DNA of 64,000 nt. It comes from Vandiemenella viatica (lineage: Eukaryota; Arthropoda; Insecta; Orthoptera; Morabidae). Positions within the stretch are counted from its first letter, which is position 1; each line of letters starts with the position of its first letter. The stretch spans positions 51,810,610 to 51,874,609 of the forward strand of contig CM061920.1 in assembly GCA_031002005.1 (NCBI GenBank), in the 5' to 3' direction. The position numbers and the translations under genes were made by a program. Positions 11,336 through 22,300 of this stretch are shown in pieces. Under the pieces are notes generated by a model, which saw only the letters and a program-made list of their open reading frames with translations, made no database searches and had not been told where the DNA came from.

Positions 11336-11995
11336 TTAGCTGCTGGTGGGTTCCGCTGATTGCTGGCGCGCAAGAGAGGTGCGTGTTTCCCAGTTGTCCT
11401 GCTGCACTCTCATTTTCTGGATTGCTGGGCTCCAGGCTTTACTTAACTGAAATCCAGTATCTCTGTTAACGAGGTCCTTCGAGATACGAATTTCGATAGC
11501 TTCCGAAAAAACACTGTCCCAATAACCTCTCGTACGCGCAAGAATACTTGTTGCTTTGAAATTAAAGCCATGTCCCGTGTCAATACTGTGTTCAGCAACC
11601 GCTGACTTGTCGATCTGGCCCAGGCGGACGTTGCGCGCATGTTCGGCGCACCTTTGGTCAATACATCGTGTTGTTTGTCCGATGTAAGCCTTTCCGCATT
11701 CGCAAGGAATGCGATATACGCCAGGTGTTCGTAAGGCTATATCGTCCTTGGGTGACCGCAGTATATTCCTAATTTTGGCCGTTGGTCGGAAAATGGTTTT
11801 AATGCCACATTTACTTAAAATTCTGCCAATCTTAGCGGTAGTCGTTCCGACATAAGGAAGGAAGGCGAAGCGGCTCGGGTCTTCCTGCTGTCGTATTTTC
11901 CTCCTTCCTGCTCGTGTGCAAACCGAGTTTATTAACGCCTCGTTGAAACCGTTCTTGCGGAAAGTTTCCCGTAAATGACACATTTCCGCCTGCAA
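11336..11995 (-). CDS. Penelope-like GIY-YIG endonuclease domain (partial ORF2)
   Basis: A 219-residue open frame. About 90 residues in lies GVYRIPCECGKAYIGQT, the paired GIY and YIG motifs, followed by the conserved Arg and the SAVAEHSIDTGHGFNF segment with the His and Asn-region residues typical of Penelope nucleases. In this family the domain nicks target DNA during retrotransposition and follows a Penelope-type RT on the same polyprotein. Here the RT is missing and the first Met is only the first in-frame ATG, not a real start. No stop interrupts the domain, so the truncated copy is fairly young. It is not expected to be expressed as a host protein. Confidence 0.85.
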   Translation of the reverse strand: MQAEMCHLRETFRKNGFNEALINSVCTRAGRRKIRQQEDPSRFAFLPYVGTTTAKIGRILSKCGIKTIFRPTAKIRNILRSPKDDIALRTPGVYRIPCECGKAYIGQTTRCIDQRCAEHARNVRLGQIDKSAVAEHSIDTGHGFNFKATSILARTRGYWDSVFSEAIEIRISKDLVNRDTGFQLSKAWSPAIQKMRVQQDNWETRTSLARQQSAEPTSS

Positions 11996-12249
11996 ACTAT
12001 ATTTTATTCATATATATATCTAATTAATGTTACATAATTCAATATTAATCATAATAAAATGATTGGGGGTTAGTGATAATGTTACACCTGTCATGTAAAT
12101 GAAGATGATTCGCTGGCTCAAGTACTCACTTGATTGGACCTCATCACGAATGAGAACGTTTAGACGGCATTTGGTGTAGCTCCAAACCCTTAGAAAATGC
12201 GGGAGGGTCTTCTGCGATGATACGGCCATGAATTAAGCAGGAATAAAAT

Positions 12250-12450
12250 TTCAGTTGCGATAATAGCACTCGGAGGGGCCGGAGGGCCGAAGACCACGGG
12301 CAGACCCAGGAAGCGCTAGCTGGATATCTTGCGAGAGGACATGGAACTAGTAATGCCTCACCTAAAGAGGCACAAGATCGGCATAAATCGAAGAAGAAGT
12401 CCAGTAAAGCAAATCCTGGAATGCGAGAATAATGCCAAGAAGAAGTAAGG
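12250..12450 (+). mobile_element. LINE ORF2 extreme C-terminal tail
   Basis: Near 12290 the + strand encodes TTGRPRKR, then (after a TAG) LDILREDMELV...HKIGINRRRSPVKQIL. This is the GRPRKRWxDxIxEDL tail seen at the end of RTE/CR1-type LINE proteins just before the 3' UTR. It covers about 55 codons with one in-frame stop. Confidence 0.6.
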
Positions 12451-12459
12451 CTTCTCCAT

Positions 12460-13490
12460 AATGCGAACCATGTTTAAATAAATTGTTCTTTTGGTATGAA
12501 AATTTGTATACACGTTCCTTGGGTAATATTATTTAATTACATCTGCACCAAATACATTCTAATTGAGTAAAGTCGTTTCAATTTCGGGCAATTCCGTAAA
12601 ATCTACCACGCAAGGAATATGTATTGTTATCTGATGATGTTTATTGTAGCTGTTTCTCAGGCATCATTGATCGAGAGAAAGCTGATTTCGCATCCATATG
12701 ACATATAGGGGAAACGTTTCGGCACATAGCGTTTGTTAATGTTCAGCGATAAGCGACGATTACAGACGTGTGTAGCATGGAGGAAGGAATATTCCTTCCT
12801 CTATGGTGTGTAGTGCTCGAGACAAAATTTGTCATGATGTTGATAATTTCGCATGGTAGCCAACCTGTTGCGTTTGTTAGCCGAAGTTTACTAATATTAC
12901 TTTACAGAAAATTAAAGAATCAAATAATTGAAGTAAAAAAATAAAACAGAAACTGAAGATAACAGTGTAATATTTTGTCATTTTTTATTGAAGGGAATGC
13001 TCATTACAAATATAGTGTGCTCATATTTCTCCAATCTCGAAATTATGATTATAATTTATTACTCTGCCCGCTGGTACATATAAGTAATAAGTTATTTTCG
13101 CAGATTTTTATCTAGACCATGAGCTTTCAAAATTTGAAAGCTTTAAATACAATTCTACGGTAGTATTTGCGTGGTTCCGTTTCAAACTCTCAGGCACACC
13201 CAGTTTGCTTACAGATTTATAATTGCTTATAATAGATAAGCAAACTGCCGCTTTGCTTACAGTGGCACGAACTGAGAGGTACGTCGCAAGTGTATAAATG
13301 ACAGCTGCGAGCATTTTGTCGCCAATATTCTAGTATATATAGAACAAAAAAATAAATATTTTTCAATTATTTTTTTAAAAATATATATATGATTTCTTTG
13401 GTTATAGTAGACGCACAGCTACAATACCTATTTTTTTCTCTGTACAATACTGACCACTTTCCCAAAATTAGTCACAATTATTAGAAGTAA
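12460..13490. repeat. Unclassified dispersed repeat, copy 1
   Basis: About 12640-13250 is similar, in the same order, to 25160-25940: both have a block near CATATGACATAT, then GGTAGCCAACCT, then CAGAAAATTRA...TGAAGTAAAAAA, then TTTCGCAGATTTTxATCT, then TTTACAGATTTATAAT. The second copy is interrupted by a LINE 3' fragment. A separate short shared block, ACACGTTCCTTGG, occurs at about 12510 and again near 14940 and (reverse) 22950. No coding domain was seen; the family is unknown. Confidence 0.55.
12776..12805. repeat. 30-bp palindrome, GGAGGAAGGAATATTCCTTCC core
   Basis: A near-perfect inverted repeat: CATGGAGGAAGGAAT followed at once by its complement ATTCCTTCCTCTATG. Two related palindromes lie at 13805-13828 and 13892-13916, all within 1.4 kb upstream of the Ku70 start codon. 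Origin unknown. Confidence 0.6.
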
Positions 13491-13804
13491 AACGATTACA
13501 AGTAGTTCACATTTGTTTGAAGAGTGGTTCGATATTCAAGTATAAATACTTCAATAAGCTCCCAACACCTATTAAATGTCTGGCAGATGATAAGAATAAA
13601 TTCGGGAAAAAATTAAAAGATTTTTTTAATTGACAACTACACCATCGAAGAATTCATTTGTAAGGTATCTAAAAAATAATTGGCAGTAGTTTGTGTGACT
13701 GTAGTTAACGTAAATAATGTACCATGTATGCTAGGCTTTACATCTTTTGTTGTATTTATCTATTTTGTTATGCACTTGTTTATCAGTAAATAGACAAGTT
13801 AGCA

Positions 13805-13916
13805 CCATGGAGGAATTGCTTCCTCCAGGGTTAGCACATCCAGAGAGCCAATCTATAATATTGAGATCTATGGAAAAGTTTGCATTGTACCCATGGAGGA
13901 AGGAATATCCTCCATG
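13805..13916. repeat. Two GGAGGAA/TTCCTCC palindromes upstream of Ku70
   Basis: CCATGGAGGAATTGC followed by TTCCTCCAGG at 13805-13828, and CATGGAGGA...TCCTCCATG at 13892-13916; the latter is also flanked by GTAC on both sides. They share the CATGGAGGAA half-site with the palindrome at 12776. They lie 215-325 bp upstream of the Ku70 ATG, within plausible promoter range, but a mobile-element origin is equally possible. Confidence 0.5.
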
Positions 13917-14130
13917 CATTGTACCCCATTGCGCAATATTTTTTCCCAGCGATCTTATTGCAGTTACAACTATGGCGCGAATATTCTGATTTGAGTATAT
14001 CTTCGTAATTAGTTGCGTCACCTATTTATCATTGAGAAGTGATCCTAGTGCGTGTGATTTACCTCTGCGATTGTTGTGATAACAGTGGCGTGACAGCTGT
14101 TTTCTTTTTTGTTGGATGCGTGATTGAATC

Positions 14131-14310
14131 ATGGATATAGATGGAATACTGGACGATGTTGAAGAAGGGCAGTACGGTAACAAGGAATATAATTACGGTG
14201 GTACAGATGCAACGATTTTCGTTGTTGAGTGTACTGATAGTATGTACGGAAAATGTGAATTCCAGTCTGGCGATTTAATGGGTGAAATGCTGCTGAAAAT
14301 ATGCTTAGAG
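14131..14310 (+). CDS. XRCC6: Ku70 exon 1 (start codon)
   Basis: Sixty codons beginning [16 protein letters not shown]: an acidic leader, then the first strand of the von Willebrand-like domain ([14 protein letters not shown]). It ends LLKICLE with the donor GAG|GTAAAC, phase 0. The in-frame stop just upstream and the typical spacing of the acidic leader support this start. Coding read past the donor diverges from Ku70 at once. Confidence 0.88.
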
Positions 14311-16290
14311 GTAAACGTCATAAATTTTCTCATGTTTTCCTCTGGACCAGTAAATTTTAATACATAGGTATTATTTTAGGGATTACTGGAGATCCCGATT
14401 CCGCCAGGAGTTTACATCAAAATACTGCAGTGGTCAAACGCAAGACTCCACTAGAAATTCTTACCAAGTGCATTAAACGGTTTCATGCTGGTCCAGGCTG
14501 TATAACAACCTAATTTATACTTCAAAATAATGGTCCAGGCTGTATTATATCGTAATTACTGCTTGAAAACAATACGACTTGCGACTGACTACAGCAGTTT
14601 TCCAACGATATTACTGAATGTTGTAGCGGAATCGCGATCTCCAGTAGACCCTTATTTTATTTGTTTGCAGTTTTTTACTTATTGTGCAAAAGGTTCATTT
14701 GGTCGCTGCGCAGTGAGAAAAACACTAGAACGAATAGCGCTTTTGGTCTGAAAATTTATAACTTGTAGGCCTACACGTTACGTTTTTATTAAATTTTTAT
14801 AAACTGGTTATTTTCGGCTATTGAATGTTATTTCGCACTAAAACGATTTGGTTTGATGTAATCTTTAGTTAGTTAGGTCTCCTAGGCAATGGCTGGTACT
14901 TAAGAAGCAACTGTCCTTTTGGTTTAAAATTATTTTGACACACGTTCCTTGGACGATATTATTGAATAATATTAGTCTATTATAGTCATAAAATATACTC
15001 ATACCTCAGAAACTTCATTAAAAAAAACTGCTGAAACATTAAACTGTAGTGATCTTCAGTAGTCATATTGAGATTTCCAACGATAATAAGAATTACATTG
15101 CTGCTACAACAACGAAATATGCCCAATAGTAATATCCTACAGCATTTCTCAAAGGTGGTTGCAAAAATAGTAATTCTAGATCATGATACCGCTAAAACAA
15201 CTTCATTCCCGGTAAAGAGCTCATATCAACCAAAATTGTTTCGTTCTACTCCTAGCAGTATTGTTTAGGTTGATATGCAGGCTGGACTAGAGTTTTTTTG
15301 TTCAAAAAAGTGATGCGGATAATTCTTAGCTAAGTGTAGCGGAAAGTTGTTGTAGCCTTATCGTGATCTAGGATTTAACCGATTGAAGTTAGGCTGAAAG
15401 AGTGGCAATATAATATGGCCTGAGAAATTAATCTTTATAAATAGTTTAAGCTATCTTGATCTTAGAGCAGCATTATTATTGAAGGTTGTGGACAGACTGA
15501 AATGCAGCCTGTACCAAAATGACAGTTAACACTTGTTAAAGTAGAAATTTGGTTTAAAATTTAAGCTTCTTCGATTTTTGAACCACATTATCAATGATGC
15601 CTATGGACAGGTGGATATGCCGCCTTGATCAGAATGGCTCCCTGTTATAGCATAATGTGCTAGGAATTTCAGGACACGTATCCAACAATCGCTTACTGTT
15701 CAATGTTATGGCAATATTATTAGGAAATAATATCATCCTAGGAACATGGGTAGAAATTTGGGGACCAAAAGGACAATTTCTTCTTGAGTACCAGTCGTTG
15801 CAAAGCCACCATTATAAGTTTTGAGCCTTGAAGAGCACTTTAATGTCTATAAAAGCATTTTTAACAAAGAATGTTAGTATTCGTTGTTGGATTTAGCAGT
15901 TATTTAGTGAAAACTGTTGGTGGCTCCTTTCCAGTCTCATTGGGTAAGATACATTTTCAATTTGTGCTCTTCAGCACTAGGGATGATGTGATCAGCTCTA
16001 CACTTTGGCCTTCCTTTCCCCACTGGGTACTCATTTAACACTAGGTTCAGTATGCATCCACTTCGACTTACCATTTCATCTGACGAAGAGAGTGAAGGTA
16101 GCTATGAAAATGTCATGTATGACAGAATTTATCTGGTAGACACCCGAAAAGAATTTTTAGCTGTAGTAGAGTAAACTTCATGATGATTAGATCATGTTCC
16201 TTGCATGGTTCCCAACGCTTTTTTGTACCGCACCCTCCTTCCATCTAAAGAATTCTTCCCACCCCCCACCCCACTCACTTTTTTCAGCTA

Positions 16291-16348
<58 letters not shown>

Positions 16349-19300
16349 TAAGATAAATGCTTACTTTTCAGTGTTAACAATAACATGTCAAAGAAACTTA
16401 TTAAGTATGGAGAGCAGCCAAGAGAAAACCTGCCCGAGGGCAGAAAACTAATGATGATGATGCCAGAATAAAGATTTTCAACTCTAAGAATTGGTGAAAT
16501 AATATTTATGATCGTGTAGAGATAGGTTTTCATCCACATGCACGGTGAAGCTACCTTGCAACTGCTTCTTCCTTGCCCCCTCCCCCCCATCCATCCCACC
16601 TCTTTTCCCTTGACATATCTTTGTACCTCCCTGGGGGTAAAGCCAAACAAAAAGTATCCAAGATAAGATTCAGAGTTTTGTTTTAACACGTTTTTTGTAA
16701 ATGACTTTTAATGTACTACAAAACACCGACAAACATATGTAATGTTGCTGTTCCAGCGTGAAGAAAATTTTTGTTTACTATACTTGTTAGTGATATGATC
16801 ATCTGTGGGTTTGGCATGGGTTAGCAAAATATTGGTAGATAGATAGGTTTAATTCTAGATGGGGATACCGCTGCCTCGCAACTGTTAACGTGACGTCATC
16901 GTGACGTCGCGTTCACGTACAGTCATCCGCGTAAAAACATATTAAAGCTATACAATATCAACATAAACTGATATCCCGAAGGTGGATCAGATGCAGGTGG
17001 CCGCTGGTAAGCGGCCGCAGATGTCCGATAACACAATCAGATGTTCAATGTTTCAGGTGAAGATCGCATTTCATCATCATCCGGCAGTGAACCCGCGAAG
17101 ATTAGCAGTATTGGTTGTGTTATCGGACATCTGCGGCCGCTTACCAGCGGCCGCCTGCATCTGATCCACCTTCGGGATATCAGTTTATGTTGATATTGTA
17201 TAGCTTTAAAGTTATTGTGACCGAGCGTATGACTGTACTGTACTGTAGTTTATGTTGATATTGTATAGCTTTAAAGTTATTGTGACCGAGCGGATGACTG
17301 TACTTGAACGTGACGTCACGATGACGTCACATTAACAGTCGCGAGGCAGCGGTATCCCCATCTAGAATTAAACCGATAGATAGATATGTTCACTTTGATC
17401 CCATGTGAGAGTAATCTCAGGGATGTGGAACAGTACATACACTTATTAATAATGTCAATTGTATTACTATATAATTGACAATATTATTATACATTGATAA
17501 CAAGTTAGCTACAACCCATTAGTATAAACAATATATCCTGTAATCTACACATACAATCCCGAGTTAATTAATACTTATTATGTGGAACAGTATATACACT
17601 TGTTACCAGCATCTATTAACCAGTTATTTTCTTACCAACCAGTTACTATGATAAGTTTCACTGTAATTTGCGACTACATATTATATCATGTTAGTTGCTA
17701 TTTGTGTGAAACAGTACACACACCTATTAACAATATCAATTATATTACCAAGAACTCATAAGCTATCAATTACTTAAAAACCTGTTAGTATGATAATTTT
17801 TCATAGCAATTTTTGAGTGCGTGCTATCCCATGTTAGTAACTATATATGAGTGAATTTTATAAACAGTGTAATTACTTCATTTGTCAGAAGTTTCAATAG
17901 TAAGAAAAACCATATATCATTTTAGTAATTGTGGACAACTTTGTCACATTCCCCTTCCATACACCATATATACTATTTTATCAGTCATTCTTAGTTACCA
18001 AATTCCAAGAAGAAAATTCTTTCACAGAGTAAAATGGGTTCTGAAGCAGAAACTCTTTCAGTTTGGACTCAAAGTAGTTGGGTTTTCGTAGATAACATTT
18101 AATTTCTGTTGGTAAGACATTGAATAAGGAAGCTCCAGTAAATTTTATCCCTTTCTGTACAACTGACAGCGATTTGTAATCCTTGTAAATATTATATTTA
18201 TTCCTAGTATTGTGGCTATATATGTCAGCATTAAGATTGAAGTGTTCAGGATTTTCCGTTACAAATGATAGTACAGAGTATACGTACTGTGCTGGCATTG
18301 TTAGTGCACCTAGGTTTTTAAATAGATTTCTACACGACGTCCATGTGCTTACTCCACAAATAGTTCTTACAGCACGCTTTTTCAATTTAAATACCCTCTG
18401 TGCTTGTGACGAGTTCCCCCAGAATGAGATGCCATAAGTGAGCAGGGAGTGATAATATTCTAACTTTCTGGTTTCTATATTAGCTATTCTAGATATTACC
18501 CTCAGTGAAAATATTGCAGAATTCGGTTTTTTAAGTTGTTGAATCTGTTGCTTCCAGTTCAATTTGTTATCTATATATACACCCAGGAATTTTGTAAAAC
18601 TACTGTCATTAATTGCTTTTCCTTCTGATATCACATTATAGCTGTCCGCTGTTTTTGTAACAAACTGAAGTAACTGTGTCTTTTCTACATTAAGTATTAG
18701 TTTGTTAGCATTAAACCAACTGTTAATTTTCTTTATAGCATCATTTGCTGTGTTTTCAAGGTTTTGTATCGTGGTCTTTCAACGATATGCTAGTATCATC
18801 TGCAAAGAGCACCACATATTCATTATCACCTAGTATATGTGGGAGATCATTTATATAGATTAAGAACAGCAGAGGGCCAAGAATTGAACCCTGAGGCACA
18901 CCACATTTAACTATACTCCATTCTGAGTTTATAACATCTCCTGTATTAGCATTTTTCAGTGATACACATTGCTTTCTATTTTCCAAGTATGATTTAAACC
19001 AAAGTCATGGCTTACCACTAACTCCATAGTGGTCTAAGTTACCTAGGAGAATATCATGAACAACACAGTCAAAAGCCTTAGTAAGACCACAGAATATACC
19101 TAGGGAATTTAGTGTTTTATGCTTTGATCCCAGTATATTGTTTACAAAAGCAAAAATTGCTGAATCTGTTGAAACACCTTGCCTAAAACCAAACTTTACT
19201 TTAAAGAGCAGGTCATTCTTTGGTAGATGTGCATACACCCTTCTATACATTGCTTTTTCAAAGATTTTTGAAAATGCTGATAGAAGTGATATGGGTCTGT

Positions 19301-22300
19301 AATTCTCAATCTTTGAGGTATCACCCTTTTTATAAAGTGGTTTGATTATTGACTTCTTGAGTGTGTCACGGAAGATCTTTTTTATGTAAGGGTGTCAGGG
19401 ATTGGAATGAGTTACCAAGAGAAATGATGAATAATTTACCAAAAACTTTGAAAGAATTTAAGGATAAAATTTGTAGAGGGCAAATGTAAGTAGGTGCAGG
19501 ATAGGGGGAAGATGGGTGTGCAGGGAAATTGCCACCGGAGCCTGTGCTCCATTGCAATTAAATTAAATATGACTATTAACTCTTCTAATGCTGGTGTTAC
19601 ATTGTTTCACTACATGGGTTGAAACCTCATCGTAACCAAATGACTTTTTATTTTTGAGGGATTTAATAATTTTTTCTATTTCATTTTGACTGGTGGGAAA
19701 TAGAGACGTAGATGCGGTTTTTGGTGACAAGGATTTAAGTATTGCTATAGCATCCATATTCCCAATATATTTTCCTTTTATTTTTTCAGCAACTGTTAAG
19801 AAGTAGTTATTAAAAGCACTTCCTACATAAGAGGGGTCATTTACAATTTTATCGTTAATGCTTAAAGATATAGGTTTATGTTCAAGGGGTGAAACACTTG
19901 TTTCTCTTTTAATAATGTTCCAAACACTTTTTATCTTATTATCTGAACTACTAATCTCATGATTTATGGCCAAACGTTTAGCTTCTTTTATTACTTTGGT
20001 TAAAGTTTTGTAATGTTGTCTGAGAATCGTGTTATCAGTATTCCTAACTTTTACATACAATTCCCTTTTATATCTGCAAGATGTTTTAATACAAACTGTA
20101 ACCCAATTTTTGTTTACTCGTTTTTAACCAATTGGAGCTAGTTTTGTAGGGAGACACCTCTTGTAAATTTCCATAATCCTTTGGTGAAAGTAATTGAATT
20201 TATTGTTTACCCCTTTTAATTTATTAAACAGTGCTCCAGTCCTCATTGAGAAGTTCATTTGTTGCAATTCTGTTCTTTACTGGGTGGGAATGTGTGCCAA
20301 GGCAACTTGTCATAGATCATTGCAGCATACTCCAATAATGTAATATTTGGTTCTTGTCTGTTAGATACATATGAACACATACAATATTTCACTTGTTTAT
20401 CAAGAATGAAAATTGTGCTCCTCATTTTTTTTTTTTTTTCTTCACGGTCCCCAAATTCACTGTTTCCACGTGTGATGATTCAGAGATAATTTTGCTGTCA
20501 GGGAACTACTATTTGGGGAGGGAGGGAGAATTATAGGAAAGGTGAGATATAGACATTTCTATTGGAACTTGTCCATTGGTGCTGCCTTTAACTAATAGAT
20601 ATTTGAATTACATTCAGTACAGTATTTGTTTAGGTAGTAAAATCGGGTAATATCAAGATGAGGAAACCACTGCGGCCTCGCGTAGTAAACACACAGATCA
20701 CGTGGTATATATGACATCATTGTGACATATGATTGAGGAAATCATATTTTATAAATATACGTTTCGGTCGTAATGCATCCTGGACCAAAGTGAAATGTAA
20801 CAATATCACACGATATTCAATTTTCAGATCATACCTATAGCTGTTACTGCGTTGGTACGTGCAGACTGAATACGTCACAATGATGTCATATATACCACGT
20901 GATCTGTGTGTTTACTACGGGAGGCTGCAGCGGTACCCCCATCTTGATATTACCCGTAAAATCTTATAAAACATAATGTGTTACAGTAACCAAAGTTTTC
21001 TTGTGGTTTGAAAACAGTGTTGCAGGGAAACAATGTTGGATATGGTTCGCAACTCTCCCCGTGATTTAATGAGCATTGTTCTATTTGGAACAGAACTTAA
21101 AAACAATCCTTTGAATGTTGATCACATTTATGTTTTGCAAGAGCTTGGGCAGCCATCAGTGAAGAGAATGAAAGAGTTGAATGGTATCGTTGATGGTAAG
21201 AATTTGTCTAACAAATTACTCTAGTAATTCAAACCAGTTCAAACTGGAGTTGTCTGACTTTGGTGGAGAGATACACAATGTATCCAGTATAACAGCCTAT
21301 TTTTTTTCTGTTTAAAAAAAAGTTCACTTCTTATACAGTAAAGAATTCAGCTTTTCTTGCATACTAAGTACTACTTTTATATTGTCTTATTGGAAACTTA
21401 TTATTTTTTGTTGTTGCAAAATTAACAAAAGAGACTGATTGTAGATAGTAGGTTACAGATTATATGATTAACATGGGCTGGTCACATTTTCTGTTAGTCA
21501 CTTTGATATGATTTTGTTTGAATCTTTTCAGTTTGTAGAAGAAAAATTATGCATCTTCAGGGATAGAATTACCTAGCACTAGCATTTGCCCACTACTTGT
21601 TGTGTTGTACCCTGATGTGTGTAGAAATGGTTTAACCTTCTTATTCTTGTACCAAATATTAACATAGAGAAGCAAAAAATATAAATTTAATTCAAAAACT
21701 TTTCATCCTTCTGTTTATTATCTATTTATTCATACTGTTGTACATTTATTATTTTGTGTTTAACTAACATTTGAACGCAATATGACTACGGAAATATAAG
21801 AAATTAGAGCTATGTGAAAAACTGTCAGCACAATAAGGGCATAATGAAAAGCAATTGTCCCTTTCATCAGAAATTTTGCACTTCCTGGGGATATACCTTT
21901 CGAGAGTATGCTCATATCAGACAAAAATGAACATACCTTAGACATAATGACACCGAAAATTTAACGGGGATTATACGATAACTGTGGTGGCACAATTTAA
22001 TGATGGATTCTTATGTAACTTGACTATACAGTTCGAAAGTAAAAGAATAAAATTTTTCGATATCTCGCTTAGTTCTTGAAATGTTATCTTTATGAACTGA
22101 TGTGGTTAGGATAAGATGAAAGCAGAACCAGAAAAATTCAACAAAGCCACAAGGAACTATATGTTGCACATGCACAATAAGTGTTTTGTTCTCTTCCTAA
22201 CAGTTGTGGTTAGGTTGGAAAAAAAAGGCCTTCATCAGCAGAAAAATGTCAACAATAGCTCAAAGAACTTTACCTGATACTGCTATTTGGTATTCAATAT

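Larger units (their letters stand above)
11090..12000 (-). mobile_element. Penelope-like element, 5'-truncated, with GIY-YIG domain and terminal repeat
   Basis: Minus-strand order: the C-terminal GIY-YIG nuclease of a Penelope-like retroelement (11995-11336), then about 240 bp of non-coding terminal sequence containing a hammerhead-like motif at 11197-11153. The reverse transcriptase that normally precedes the nuclease is absent, so the copy is 5'-truncated at about 12000. Confidence 0.85.

Noticed and set aside
14311..14367. Extension of Ku70 exon 1 past 14310
   Set aside because: After GAG the reading frame diverges from Ku70 and a strong GTAAAC donor is present; the extension is intron.
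21196..21224. Extension of Ku70 exon 2 past 21195
   Set aside because: A GTAAGA donor and the in-frame join with exon 3 (Gly codon completed by GT) show this is intron.
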